Assembly: GCA_028826165.1 (NCBI GenBank)
Contig: JAPDFW010000065.1
Span: forward strand, 248,001-312,000
DNA from: Anaeramoeba ignava
Lineage: Eukaryota > Metamonada > Anaeramoebidae
DNA length: 64,000 nt
Direction: 5' to 3'
Below the pieces are notes generated by a model, which saw only the letters and a program-made list of their open reading frames with translations, was not told the DNA's origin and ran no database searches. The translations under genes were made by a program, and so were the position numbers. Below, piece after piece: positions 35,280-49,351 of this stretch (position 1 is its first letter; every line of letters begins with the position of its first letter).

Positions 35280-36066
35280 TTAATTTGTTTTAGAAAATCC
35301 AAAAGACCATTCATCTCCTTCATTCATTCCTTCATCAGGAATTTCAGAAGATTCTGAATCAGTAGCAGAACTATCATCAAAATTTTGATTTTGATTTTGA
35401 TTTTGATTTTGATTTTGATTTTGATTTTGATTTTGATTTTTAATTTCATTTTGATTTTGATTTTTAATTTCATTTTGTTTTTCATTTTGTTTTTGTTTTT
35501 CATTTTTAATTTGATTCTGTTTTTCATTTGTTTCTTCTTTTGAATCAACAACAACCCATGGATCTCTTTTATCTATTGGCTTTTTTCCTTGTGAAATTAA
35601 TTCAAACATTTCTTTCCATTCTTGTTTCATTGATTCATTTTCTCCATAAATAAAATATTCTCTTCCTTTTCTTTCTTTTACAGAAAAACAAAACTTTTTT
35701 AATTGAGAATCTTTAACTATTGCTTTTTCACAATTAATTTTTCCTTGTGGTTTTGCATTTGTTTTCTTTTTAATTTAGAATTTTGTCAGTTTTTAATTTT
35801 TAGTTTGATTAATCCAAAATAATATAAAATTGTTTATTTACTTTGCTTTTAAAATACCAAGCAAAATTCCCTCTTAAAACAAAAAATCTTTTTAACCAAT
35901 TTTTTCTGATTTTTCCCCTTTTATAAAGCCTAATTATTTAATTTTAAAAAATAACAATAAAAAATAAGCAAAATTTTATTTTGTTTTATAATTTATTTAT
36001 TTTTTATTTATTTTACCAGCCTTCTTTATATGTAGTTGCATTATCCCAATCTTTTCTTCCAGACAT
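35280..36066 (-). CDS. Small PH-domain protein with Asn/Gln-rich tail
   Basis: Three exons (36017-36066, 35842-35929, 35280-35765) encode 207 residues. The introns are 87 nt (GTAAAA...TTAG) and 76 nt (GTAAAT...AAAAG). The spliced N-terminus is a clear PH domain from about residue 15: EGWLYKRGKIRKNWLKRFFV, then GNFAWYFKSK, the strand KGREYFIYGE, and the closing helix with an invariant Trp, MKQEWKEMFELI. The tail is a run of KNQNQN repeats and an acidic Ser-rich end (DSSATDSESSEIPDE). PH domains bind phosphoinositides or proteins; a peripheral membrane adaptor is inferred. The basic WLYKRG...KNW/KRFF arrangement suits lipid binding. No orthologue is recognised. Confidence 0.85.
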
Positions 36067-36314
36067 TTTATTTTTAAAATATAATAAAAAGAAGAATTTG
36101 AATGAAAAATGAAAAATGAAAAAAAAAATGAAAAAAAATTTGCTTTAATTATTATTTTTAATATTATTTTTAATATTAAGATTAATATTAAGATTAAAAT
36201 TAAAATTAAAATTAAGATTAAAATTTAATCTAAAAAAAGGAAAAAATTTTTTCATTTTTCATTTTTTTCTTTCCTTTTTTATTTTTATTTTTATTTTTTT
36301 TTTTACTTTTTAAA
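36067..36314. promoter_or_regulatory. Divergent promoter region (PH gene / BEACH gene)
   Basis: 248 bases separate two divergent starts. TTTTTCA elements face each gene: on the minus strand near 36098-36130 and on the plus strand near 36248-36270. The middle holds AATATTAAGATT-type repeats. A bidirectional promoter is inferred from geometry. Confidence 0.4.
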
Positions 36315-39300
36315 ATGAGTTCAAATTTAATTTACCATCTTGAAAAGTCAGAAAAAGAGAAAGAAAAAGAATTTTTTTATTCGTTTATTAGTGGAAAAAA
36401 ATTATATAAACTTTATTCAAAATTAAAATCAATGAAAATAAATGAAGTAAAAAAAATTTATTCAATTATTTTAATATATTTATATTTTTTGGATATTCAA
36501 AAAAAAAATACATTTTATTTCAACTAATAAAATTATAAATAACAAAATTAATCAGAATAATGAAGAGTTTCTTGAATTTAGTTTATTGTTTCAAGAATCT
36601 TTTCATAAATGGTTGCCTTCTGAAACAAATAAAATAGTTTCAAATAATAAAATTCAATTTGAAAAAAATTTTGAAATTGAAGAAATTTATGAAGGAATTT
36701 CCAAAAAAGAAGCTCATCCAGTTCATTTTATTCTTTTTGTTTTGAATAAATTAAATTATTCAAAAAATGTTATTGAAGGTTTATAATTTAAAATTATTTC
36801 AAATTTAAGAAAGAAATTAATTAAAATCCAATTTTCAAAATAATTTTAAAAAACAAAAGAAAATATTAGAATTCTCAAGAAAAAATGGAATCCAATTCAA
36901 ATTGAAAATCAAATTGAAAATCAAATTGAAAATCAAATTGAAAATCAAATTGAAAATGAAAATGAAATTGAAAATGAAAATGAAAATGAAAATGAAAATG
37001 AAAATGAAAATGAAAATGAAAATGAAAATCAAAATCAAAATCAAAATCAAAATCAAAATGAAAATGAAATTGAAAATGAAAATGAAAATGAAAATGAAAA
37101 TCAAAATCAAAATCAAATTGAAAATCAAAATGAAAATCAAAATCAAAATCAAAATGAAAATGAAAATCATAATCATAATCAAAATCAAAATCATAATCAA
37201 ATTCAAAATCAAAATCAAATTCAAAATCAAAATCAAAATCAAAATCAAAATCAAAATGAAATTGAAAATCAAATTGAAAATCAAAATCAAAATCAAAATC
37301 AAATTCAAAATCAAAATCAAAATCAAAATCAAATTCAAATTCAAATTGAAAATCAAAATGAAAATGAAAATCAAATTGAAAATCTTCAACATTTGATTTC
37401 TTTATCAATAATATCAATAATTTCTAAATCAAAATTTAATCGTCAAGTTTTATTTGAAAATGGGATCTTTCAAATTCTTTATGATTTGATGAAATCTTCA
37501 AAAAAAATCTTAAAATTAATACCAAATATTTCAATTTATTATCTTCTTGAAGTACAATTTATTCTTTCAGAAATTATGGAAATTATCAAACAATTTTTAA
37601 GGAAAAGAGAGGTTTTACCAAATCAAGAAATTTTAAAATTAATCAAAGAATCAAAATTAGATTCATCACTAATAAGTAATTATTTCTTTCTTTTTATTTC
37701 AAATTCTATTTTTAATTTAATTATTTTATAATATTCAAAAAATAGAGTGTTTTGAAATGAATCTAAATTTAAGAAAATTATTTAATTATACAGAAAAACA
37801 AATTGAGATTCAAGCCAAAATTCTTGAAAATATTGAAATTTGTTATAGATTAAATGTATTAAAAAATCAAGAAAATAAAGATAAAATTTTTTCACTTCTT
37901 TTAACCTTATTTCATCCTCCAATTTTTTCTGTTCAAGATATTGGATTTCAAAATAAAAATCAAAATTTAAATCAAATTGAAGATCTTTTCCAAACAAATT
38001 TCTTTATCTTTGATCCAAAAATCCAAAAAGAAAGAAATCATTTTATTTTCCAAAATTTTAATTTATCTCAAGAAAAATTAAATCATTTCGAATTTACTTT
38101 TCGTTCAAATGCTTTTGAATTCCTTAAATTAATCATTTCAGAAGAAAATTTAGTTGAAAAAACTATCAGCAATAATAATATTCTTTATATAGGAGATCTT
38201 ATATTTTGGAGTTGTTTTAGTTTTAAACCAAATTTTATTAAAAATTGGGAAGAATTGATTAAAAATCAAAATCAAATTAAAAATCAAAATCAAATTGAAA
38301 AAATGAAAAGGAAAACAATGGCACAAATTAAATTATATAATCCTTATTTGGATACATTATTCAACAATTTTAGAAAATTTCAAAATATTTCAAAAAAAAC
38401 AAAAACAAAAACAATAATAGAAAACAATGAAAAAGTGAAAAGTTTTAAAGAGATATTCATTTTAATCTATCTTGATTTATTCAAAAATCCAAAAATAATG
38501 GAATTACAACATGATTTACCAAAACAAGAAATTATACAAATTCAAAAATATATAAAAAAAGTTTATCCAGAACTCCAAATGTATATTTTACAAGAGTTTA
38601 AAAAAATGTTCATCGAAAAAGAAGATTATATTTATGATTATGAAACACTTGATTTTTTTCGCAAAAATGAAGGATGGAAAATTTATTTTTCAGATTATTT
38701 TATAAGAAATGATATTAATAGTTTTAATGTAAAAAAATTTAAAAAAAAAAAAAATGAAAAATTAAAATCTCTTTAACTTTGTTTAAAAATAAAAACAAAT
38801 AGATCACAAAAGAAGAGCAAAAAAAAGAGATTGAGGAAATAAATGAAATGAATACAAATTTACAAACTTTCTTAATTGATTTGATGTCTAGTATTATATC
38901 AAAATATCAAAATGATTATGATTATCAAACTTTCTTCAATCAAATTTTAGTAAATGAAAAAATATACTCAAAACCAATATTATTAACTCGATTTTTGGAA
39001 ATGATTAGTGAAATTATTTTACACAACCCACAAATTGCAACAAGAAAAATAATTGAAAATGAAGGATTTAAAATTATCAAAAGCATTTTATTGGAATCAA
39101 TACAAAATCAACAAAAACAATTAGATAAAGAAACGGAAAATTCAAAAATTCAATTTTGTTTGAAGAATTTAAATTTATTACTCTTAAATTCAAAAATGGA
39201 AGAAATTTTCCTTAATCCAGAAATAACCAAAATTCTATTTGATTTGGTCAATTTCAAAAATACTCGGCAAATACCATTAGTTTATATCCCAAAAATATTA

Positions 39301-42300
39301 GAAAATATCAAAAACCAAAACAAAGATGAAATACCTGCCATTTCTTATTTAATCCAACAAATATTCATATTAATCCAAAGAATAAGTTCAAATGATGAGA
39401 ATGAAAATGGAAATGAGGAAAAAGAATTTATCGAACTGTTTGTATCTCAATGTTCAAAATCAATTTCTCAAAATAGGGAATGCATCCAAGAATTATTTCT
39501 ACATTCAAGATCATTAATCCTTTTCGAAAAATTATTGGATAATCAAGACCAAAAATCAATTTATTTGAGTTTGTCACTCATAAAAGAACTTATCAAAAAA
39601 AATGAGAAATTAGTTTTTCAATTTCAACAAATCATCAAAATACCCAAATTTGTAGCATTAATATATGAAAAGGAACAACAAAAGCCATCAAAGCAAATGC
39701 TTGATATTCTTTTGGATTTTATGATTAATAATGGAGAATTTTCTATCCAAAACAATTTCATTATCCGAAATACAGATATGATAATCATAATTTTAGAAAT
39801 TTTTTCTCAAAATTTACGGAAATGGAATCAAAATCAAATAGAAATTGAAGAAAATAATGGGAATGATAAGAATAGAGTATATTCTTTCTTTCAAGTTTTG
39901 GAAACATTTGATGAAATTTGTGAAAAATCGATTCATAATATTTATTGTTGCTGTGAAAAAAAAGTCATTTCCTTGTTACTTGAATTGATTCCCAAAATGA
40001 GCCATTTCAAAATATTCGAAAAAACAATCAAATTTATTGGGAAGCTTGGATCAAATAAAATATCTGTTTCTGAATTAAAGCAATATTTTTCATTAATGAA
40101 AGATCAATTAAAATTCAAAAACAAGAACTGTTCTAACATAATGTTGATTGAATTAAGAAAAATGGTGAATAACAAAAAGAAAGAAGAGCCAATAAATTTC
40201 TTTGATTTTTTTGAAGGAGATTCTCACATAAAACTACCAAGTTTGAGAAATTCACTCATTTCCAAAAAATTTAGTTTTTGTAGTTGGATAAGAAGTGAAG
40301 ATTTTCAAACTCCGCAATTTCTTTCAAAAAATCAACAAAATGAGCAAGTTTATCAACCAAGAATATTCAGCTTTTTAACAGAAGATTTACAAGGATTTGA
40401 ATTATTTTTCGAATTTAGTCAAGAAGAATCAAAAAATCAATCAATCATATATCAGATTTATGATGAAAAAGCAAACGAAACTATACAAGAAAAATTCCAG
40501 TTCTCAATGAAAAAAAAGAAGTGGTATTTTTTAGTTATGATACAAAAATATAAAGCAAAGAATTATGAAATGGAAATTTCAATTTACATCAATGGGAAAC
40601 AAAAATCAACCCAAAAAGTTCATTTAACAAATAAACTTGGGAATGAAAAACCCTTTATTAATAATAGAATAGGTTCAAGTGCTTCGTTTGAAAAGGAAAA
40701 TGGTTTAAATTCATTTTATGGACAAATTGGAACAATTTATCTTTTTCAACACACTCTAACTGAAAATCAAATTAAAGCTCTTTATTTTCTTGGACCAAAT
40801 TACAAATCATTTTTTTATCAAAACGAAATTGATCAATATTCCCATTTGAATTTGAACAACAAAATAGAGCAAGAGTTAAAAGATATTTTTAATGAAAAGC
40901 TCAATGATAAAATAATAATTTTCCACAATCCAAAAAATTTGAAAGAAGAGGCATGTGTAAATCAAAGCCCAAAAAATATAAACAAAGAGCAATCAATAAC
41001 AAAAGGAATTTTTTCTTTGACAAAAACTGATATCCAAGATATTATCTATTGTTTAGGAGGAATTGAAGCATTTTTTTATTTGATTCTTGAAATTGAAGAA
41101 TTATTTGAAGAAGAAATAGAAAAAGAGCCAAAAAACGAATCAAATGGAAATGAGAAGCAAACAAGAAGAAAAGAAAAAGCTTTTTTAGGAGATTTATTTG
41201 ATTCTGATAAGGAGATCTCAACAGATATAAGTGAAAATGAAATTGATTTTGAAAATCAAATTCAAATTCAAAATAATGAAATTCAAATTCGAAACGAAAT
41301 TGAAAATCAAATTGAAAATAATGATTTTGAAATTGAAAATAATTTTGACGAAATAATCAGAATAATTGGTGATATTTTATTAAAAAATGTTCATTTCCAA
41401 AAAGAAATTACCAAAAAAGAAAGATTTTCTATATTTGGGAATATCTTAAAGAAAATTCATTCAAAATACTTTCCAAAACGAATTTACTCCCTTATAAAAT
41501 CATTTATTGAAAATATCCAAAACAAACAATTTCAACTCCAACTAAAAACTCATTTGATTTTTGATATAATAATTTGGAAAAAATTGAACTTTGGATTACA
41601 AAAAAAGTTAATTGAAACTCTTCATTCCTATTTCCAAAAATACATCAATGATAAAAATCATAATATTCTAACAATTACAATTTCTGATCTAATCATTTTA
41701 TTAAATTTTTATGATGAATTGTTTTACAAAAGACAAGAATCAAACAAGTTAATTCAACTCCCTCATTTTATTGGTAATGAACAAAAAATTATTGATTTAC
41801 CAAGCAAACTATTTTCTATGGTTCATATTCTTTTGCATAATAATAAGCAAAGTTCTCAAAAAATTCATATTGTCTCATTGATTTTAGAATGTTTCATATT
41901 CAAAACACAATATTTTATTGAACAAACACTTACAGTTATTTACAATTTTTTAAAAGACGAAAAGCAAAATTGGAAATATTTAGTTTCAAAAGGGTTGTTC
42001 AATCCATTCATTCAAATAATGGAAAGAAGCAAAACAACGAAGATAATAGAGTTGTGCCTTAAAATTATCTATTGCATTGATTTTTCAATTAATGAGAGCC
42101 AAGAAGAATTTGAAAAAACAGGAAAGAAAAACTTGTCGACCATTTTCACATTGAAAGATATATATTCTTTAATCCATGAAACTATCGTATCATTCATAAA
42201 TAACAAAAATAGTCATTTTTCTCAAGAAATTGCAGAAATTCTATTTGATATGATGGTTTATGAAAATGAGAAATACGCTCTAAAAAATACAAATATTAAT

Positions 42301-45300
42301 AACCCTTTTGTTTTTCAAACAATTTGTGAAATGTTGAAAAAGTATCCAAATTTGTTTATGATTAAGAATTTCCACAACCTATTTATTTTACTAGCAGAAT
42401 ATAATACTAACAAAGAAAAAATACTTGCGCAATCTGGATGGGAATTATGGCTAATTTCATTGGTCAATTTTGAAACAGAACAAGATTCATTAAATTCAAA
42501 TTCAAATTCAAATGAAATTATGATAAAAAATGAAAATCAAGAACAAATCAATAATTTAGTTTTCAAAATCTTGAATCTAATGTTTATTTATTGCTTTCAT
42601 AATTCAACCCAAAATTTCCCAATAATTTTTGAGGAATTCATTTCATCGATAAATTTAATGAATTTATCAAGAAAGGACAAAAATACGAAATTTGAGCAAA
42701 TAATCATAAATGGGATTTTCTATGATCTTATCCATAAAACCAAAAGAAATGAGCAATTTGTCACTTCGAATTCAACTTTAACTCAAATTTCTGTTGAGAA
42801 ATTTAACTATAATTTATTTTATTTGATCAAAGTATTGAATGGGATTATGTTTCATTTATCAACAAAAGATGAGAACAATCCAGAAAATGAAAAGATAGTC
42901 AATCAAATGATTCAGACAAGAGTCTCAATACATTTCACAACAGTTATCAAAAATCTGAATCTAAATGTTGCAAGAAAGGAAAAAAGCAAAGAAAAGAACA
43001 TTTTGGAAATTGGGAATGAATTTGAAATGATCGAAAAGGAGATAATTGTAAATATGCTTAAATCAATGGAAATTTTGGGAATTTTGGAGAAATTGTCATT
43101 CCAAAACAAAAGCAAAAATGGAGTTAGATTACTTTATAAAATGGTGCTATTTTTAATTCTCTTTTCAATTCCTCATTTAGAAGAAGAAACAGAAGAGGAA
43201 AAAGAAAAAATTGAGATTATTCTTTCATCGTTAAAAAACATTATGAAAAAACCTTTAAATTGGAAAAAATCAACAATCCAAAATTCACAAGAATTACTTA
43301 CAATTTGTTTTTCTTTTTTATTTTCGTACATTTATCAAGAAAAGGGAAATGGTGGATGGAAAAGGAAAAAGATATTTGAATACTTAAGATTAATCATGAG
43401 AGATAATTATCGTTTTCTATTTGGTTTATTTTCAATTCAAAATTTCAATGGAAATTTACTTTCTCGAAGAGCAAGAAATTCTTTTGTATTTTTAGATGAG
43501 GAAATTGAAAAATTTGAAAAGGAAATTATGGAGGAAAAATGGCAAAAGGCAACTGACAAGATTTTCTTTCCAGTGATCCAAAAAATAGCAGAAGATATTG
43601 AAGAAAATGCAAAAGAATTTATAAATATACAGGCAAACAACCTAAATTATTTGGAGTCACAAATCAAACAAAAACAAACACAAATTCGGGTTGTTTCTGG
43701 GAAATTTGAACGGCAATTCCAAGGATTGATCAAAGAAGAAAAAAAAAGGTTATTGAAAACAAAAGTTGAAACAGAAAGAGCGAGAATAGAGTTGCAAAAA
43801 TTCAAAAAAATGATTGAGAATTCCGTTTCGGAAAAATATCCATGGAGTTCAGATGCAATCAGTATTTTGGATAAAGATTTTGAAAATCAGCAGTTTTATG
43901 TGAAACTATCTGAAACTGAGGATAAAATGAGAAGACAAAAGAAATTGAAGTTTTATTCCAGGGAAAGCGAGAATATCATTAATAATGAAATGGAAAACAA
44001 GAATAATTTACGAAGAATCAAACAAAAATTGGAGAATCAGATCGTTGAAATTATCCAAAAAGAAAAAAACAAAGCAAATCAAGAAAAAGAACAAGAATCG
44101 AAAAGAACAAATATTTTATTCTCAAGAAAATGCGAAATGGTTTCCAGAACACAAACAACACAAGGAATGTTCCAAATTACACAAAATTCAATCAATTTTT
44201 TTGTTGATTTTGATTTTGATTTTGATTTTGATTTGAACAAAGTTGAAAAGGGAAGAAAGGATTATTTATGGAAAATTGAAATGATTCAATCCATTCATAA
44301 AAGGAGATTTAATCTCAGACATTCAGCATTAGAAATATTTTTTGAAAACAGGAAATGTGTATTTTTCAACTTTTCAACAATGGAAACAAGGAATGAAATT
44401 TTTGAAAGAATACAAAAGCACAAATTGGCGGATATAAACCAGTCAACATTTATTTACTCAGGAAATGAACCAACAAAATGGATCGAAAAATTCCAAATTA
44501 CAAAACAATGGGAAAAAAGAAAAATATCCAATTTTGAATATCTTATGTATTTAAACACAATATCGGGAAGAACATACAAAGATCTTTCGCAATATCCTAT
44601 TTTCCCGTGGATTATTTCTGACTATAAATCTGAAAAGTTGGATCTTTTTCACCAGGAAACATTTAGAGATTTATCCAAACCCATTAATGTTTCAGATGAA
44701 AAGTATCAACAAAACGGAAAGGAAAATGAGAATGAAATAAATTCTCAAAAATTGTATTCAAATCGAGAAATTGTTTCATCTTATTTGATTAGATTAGAAC
44801 CATTTACCTCAATTTGTTTAAAAGAAAAGTATCCAATTTTCAAATCAATTCCTAAATCATGGGAATCAACAAGAAAATCAAATAATTATTTTATTGGCGA
44901 ACTTATTCCCGAATTTTTCCATTTGCCAGATTTTCTCAGAAAACCAAAAATATTTAAAAATGAAAATCTAAATGGGATCACAGATGTTGAGCTTCCAAAA
45001 TGGGCAAAAACACCAGAAGAATTTATTCAATTGCATAAAGAAGCGCTTGAGTCAGAATATGTTTCAAGACATCTACATGAATGGATTGATTTGATATTTG
45101 GATATAAACAAAAGGGAAAAGAAACCAAGAAAGCAATTCATGAGACTCAGAAGGAAATGCAAAGAAAAGGACAGCTACCGATTCAATTATTTACAAAGAA
45201 ACATCCGAAAAGAGACTCCAAAAAGGAAATAAGAAAATCATCATCATCATCATCTCCTTTTTTTGAATGGAAAGATGCTTTATCGCTTAGATCTTTTAAT

Positions 45301-45601
45301 TTCAAAAGTTTCAAATTCAAAATTGGAAAGATGCTTTATCGATCAAATTATGACATTTGATCTTTGGATCTCTTTATTTCAAAAGTTTCAAATTCAAAAT
45401 TGGATCGAATCCAATAATATTTACAAAATTCTATGAATTGGTTGAAAATATAATGATAACAGGAGAAAGCGATCAAATTATGACATTTGATAAAGAAGGA
45501 GTTATTGGAAGGCATTATTTTAAGAATTTGATTCTGAGAAATTAATAGGAGGAGAAAAAGGAATTTTGAAATTCGGAAATTATTGCATTTTTCAAGATTA
45601 A
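36315..45601 (+). CDS. Giant PH-BEACH protein (neurobeachin/Lvs type), frameshifted
   Basis: Proposed exons are 36315-36778, 36860-37675, 37746-38728 and 38803-45601, with introns of 70-81 nt. About 3,000 residues result. Order: helical N-terminus; Asn/Gln/Glu tract (36890-37385); alpha-helical repeat regions; a ConA-like sheet domain (FSFCSWIRSEDF to GQIGTIYLFQHTL, residues about 480-640 of the last exon); coiled coil; PH-BEACH; and BEACH from about 1890 of that exon (KISNFEYLMYLNTISGRTY, YLIRLEPFTS, LIPEFFHLPDFL, HEWIDLIFGYKQKG). BEACH proteins act in membrane trafficking and lysosome dynamics. Interruptions: an A10 run near 36501, a 77-bp mosaic insertion at 45324-45400, and a shift near 45525. 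No WD40 repeats follow the BEACH domain, unlike typical family members. Confidence 0.85.
36890..37385 (+). repeat. GAAAAT/CAAAAT hexamer tract in the BEACH gene
   Basis: About 80 hexamers coding Glu-Asn, Gln-Asn and Gln-Ile pairs in the BEACH reading frame. The tract is open on the opposite strand too (FDFH type), which is not a gene. It links the first helical part to ISLSIISIISK. Confidence 0.9.
45269..45490 (+). repeat. Interleaved short direct repeats at the BEACH gene 3' end
   Basis: Three pairs interlock: a 17-mer (GGAAAGATGCTTTATCG) at 45269 and 45325; a block of about 27 bases (TTCAAAAGTTTCAAATTC core) at 45301 and 45378; and a 21-mer at 45340 and 45470. Deleting the 77 bp between the second pair restores one reading frame. 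This looks like a template-switch insertion or an assembly chimera. Confidence 0.85.
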
Positions 45602-48600
45602 AAATTTTGATTTATTAATTCGCAAATTTCAAGACCAATTTGACATTTTTCGCAAATATTGCAAAGTTTATCAGCAAATTTAGGAAGATAAGAAGCACCG
45701 CAATAAGGACAAGAAATCTTTTGATTTCCACGATAAATTGGAGTAAAAGAATGAGAACAAATTACAAAAGGATTTCTTTCATCATAATTAATCTTAATTG
45801 CGTTGTTTTGATTCTTTTCACAAAATGAAGCAATTTTTCTTGCTTTTTCTGACAATTCTTGATTTGCTCCAAGTTCTAAAACTCTTTTTGCAAATGTTAA
45901 TGCAATTCCATAATTTTTTGCTTTAAAATTCAAAAACATTGCTGAACGAAGACTTAAAATTAAATGATTCAAAGAAAGATTGCAATGAGTAAAATAACAG
46001 GACATTTCAAGTGAACGTTTGATATCTTTGGATGATTTTCTTCTTTCTTCCTCAATTTTAAATGCTGTTATATATTCCTTACAAATTGTGATTAATTTTT
46101 GTGCTTCTTTGACTTCAGATAAATCATCAACAATTAATAAAGGAATGGAAAATAAAATGTTCTGGAATATTTTCATACTTTCTGAAAATTTTCCTGATGT
46201 TGTTAAATCTAATGCTTTTTTGAATTCTTTTTTGATAATTTCCATTTTGAGTGGGATTGATAAACTTTTTTCTGTTTGGAAACTTGTAATTTCTAAAGGA
46301 ATGGGATTTAAATTTGAAAAACCGAAAAGTGTTGAATGAGTTCCCAAATATGTGTTTAAAAACAGATTTTTCAAAGGTTTGAAATTAATAACGCCAATTT
46401 GTTTGTTAAGTAAATGGAAGGCGATTTTGAATGAGCCAGTAGAAACATGGTCTGAAACAATTTCTGATGATTCAAAGGATTTTTCTGATTTGAATTTGCC
46501 GTGAATTGGAACAACATAAATAGTTTGAGGTTGTTTGTTTTGTGAATCAAGATTATCAAGAAGATTTGAGTTTTGAGGCAATTCACCAAGATCAATATCA
46601 ACACCATCAAGCCAAGCATTTTGGTTGTCGATAGTTTGTGAAGAATTGTCTTCATCAAAACTAATTAATTGTTGTGTCATTCCCCAAAATTTGATCATCA
46701 AGTAATAAATTATTATTATTGTTGTTGTTATTGATATTTTGAATATCTGGAATATCCCATTCGCCAATAACTTGAATATTTTCATTTTGGATTTGGTTTT
46801 CATTTCCAAGTATTTGTTGTGTTGTTTGAGCAGATTGCAATCCGCGATAAACCATTAATAAAGGCCAACTTTCTGCTTGAAGAATTGGTAATTGAGGCTG
46901 CATTAAAATGGGTGTTTTTTGTTTGAATTCAGGAACTTTTTTGTTTTGGCTTTCAAGTAATTTTTGCAAATCTGAAGCTTTTTCTTCAAGACCATGAGAT
47001 TTTGCAGTTAAATAAGCAAACGCGAGTTGATTCTGTTTGATCAATAAATTGATTCTTGTTTCGACATCGCCCAAATAGAAGGTGTTGTTGAATTGGGTCA
47101 TGAAATCGTTTTTTGATTCAGCGTTTTTGGAGATTTCTTTGATTCCATTGATATTTCCGGTTACTAAATATAAAAAGGAAAGTTCTTGAGAAACATTGAT
47201 TCTTTTATAAGAATTTTCAGCAATTTCAAGATCGCCGAGTTTTAGGGATTCTTTTGTTAATTTATGCCAACATTCCCTTTTGTCAATTTTCTTAGCGGAT
47301 TCAAAGGCTGATTTGATATCTCCGCATTCCAAAGCGAGTTCGAATCTAAGACGTTCATTTTCAACGAAATTAAGAGCAATATCAGGATAACCTTTTTCTC
47401 TAAGATAGGAAACGATTGATTGGCCGAATATTTTGGAGGATTTCAAAATGGAAACAACTTCATCGAATCTCTGTTCGTTGATTGCGAGTTTGAAACGGAA
47501 TTCTGTTGAATCCATGCCCAACGGCTCAATATCATGTTTCCTATTCAAAGCAAAAACACTGTTTTCTTTGATTGTTGTTAAATAAACGGGTTTTTCAAGA
47601 GTGCGAATTATTCCTGTATCTCCTGATTTCAAACAATATTTCAAATGGTTCAAAGTTGTGTAAATAAAGACACCAGATTTACTCCATTTCCCGCTTTTGA
47701 TTCGGATTGATTCTGAAAGAGAGCATAAATGGCTGAGTTTTTTGTCGCAAAGAATAATTGAATGAGCATTGAATAAAGCAAGAAATTGCATGTCATCAGA
47801 CCAAGAGATGTATTTGATATTTTTGGCCACAATTTCGGCAACTGTTCTTTGTTGTTGGATGTCGAGCATGAAAACCATTGATGCGCTTCTGAGAAGAACA
47901 AGACCGTTTTGAGCAGGAAATAGTCTTGTTATATTGTGCGCGTTTGGAAGGGAAAAATTTTGGTTTATATTTTGTTTTAAATTTTGTTGGAATAATTCGT
48001 CGTTAATTTGGATTTTTTTGGTGATTTTGTTCTCGAGATTTTTGATGAAAATATCTGTTTTTTGGTGAATAACTGCGAATTTATTGCGTGAAACCCAGAC
48101 GGCTGATGAACCAAGTCCGGGTCTTGGAGAGCTGAATTTTCTTTTGAATAAAGAAAGCATTTCGAAGGAATTTTGCAGCTCAATTATAAGTAGACTTTCA
48201 TAAGGATTGTATTGCAGACTGAGGATGTCTGAAACTTGGGTATTTTGGGAAGTTTGAGCAACAACGGCCTGTGAGTTAGAATTCAAATTATACGCTAAAA
48301 TGGACTCGTTTTTAAAGTAAATAATATTGTTTTCATTCAAGCAAAAAGCGGGTCTTTCGTTTTGCAATTTGAATACAAAAAAACCATAATCATGAGCAGC
48401 GGCGAAGAGTTTTTCATTGCGGTTCGCAGCAACAGCCCAGAATTTAGTGCCGTCCTTGCGGAAAGTTTTTGTATTGATATTTTTCTGAGTATTCCAAACA
48501 CGCAAAGTTGAGTCTTCTGAAGTTGAGATAACAAGATCATCAATCGGATCAAAAATGACGCAAGAAATTGACGCACGATGGCCGTTGAATGTATCCATAA

Positions 48601-49351
48601 GCCAGGCTTGAGTGTCTGAAATTTTCCAGAGTTTCAAAGTTTTGTCATTTGATCCAGAAATAATGACAGGTAAATCGGGATGAAAACTTGCCCAATTAAC
48701 ACCTTTTTCATGGTCTTCAAGAATAAACTTAAGCATAACGTCAGTTGATCCAAAAAGATCACTTTGCAGTTCCGAAATTGAATTCGGGCCAGGGGTATAA
48801 AAATTAACGGGATCTTTGAGAGTTGGTGCGACGGAAAAATATTTGTTTTTCAATCCAGTGATGTCCCAAACCCTTATAGTGTTGTCTAAACTTGACGAGA
48901 TGATCAAATCCTTTTTTTCGTGGAAAGCGGCGCTTGTTACAAAGTGGTCATGACCAGATATAACGGAAATGCAGGTCCGATTCTGCCAGTTCCAGATCCG
49001 CATCGTTTGATCATCTGATGAGCTGATAAGCCATGGATACTCGTTATGGAAATGAACGCTCCGAATGTAGTCAATATGTCCGCTCAGCTCAAAGATGCAT
49101 TTTTTTTGCTTGTAGTTCCAAACTCGAACGATGCAATCATCGCCTCCTGATGCGAAAAGTGGTTGATTTGGATGGAAATCTAGCCCTCTAACTGCCCCTT
49201 TGTGTTGATCATACTTCCCGATTCGGTGCTTGCTTCGATAATCCCAAATACTGATTCTTCCGTTGTAAAATCCCCCAATTATCCAGGGTCTTGTTGGGTG
49301 GAATTTTATACATTTTATTCTTTTCGTTTTTACATCAAATTTTATTTTCAT
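45598..49351 (-). CDS. COPA: COPI coatomer alpha subunit
   Basis: The frame 46661-49351 continues as 45598-46809 after removing one G in the G4 run at about 46684, giving 1250 residues (human COPA about 1224, from memory). The N-terminus has the WD propeller typical of alpha-COP: FHPTRPWIIGGFYNGRISIW, QHKGAVRGLDFHPNQPLFAS, DDCIVRVWNYKQKKC, SSDDQTMRIWNWQNRTC. A second beta domain and helical solenoid (LAINEQRFDEVVSILKS) follow, then an Asn-rich linker, WLDGVDIDLGELP and the COPI C-terminal domain with CPYCGASYLPKFADKLC. Alpha-COP binds KKxx cargo and drives Golgi-to-ER retrieval. Local GC rises toward the conserved 5' end. The stop codon lies in a TTAA shared with the convergent BEACH gene. 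Confidence 0.94.

Noticed and set aside
36835..37417. Minus-strand frames of FDFDFH and ILILIF repeats
   Set aside because: They are the reverse complement of the coding hexamer tract of the BEACH gene, with no conserved sequence.
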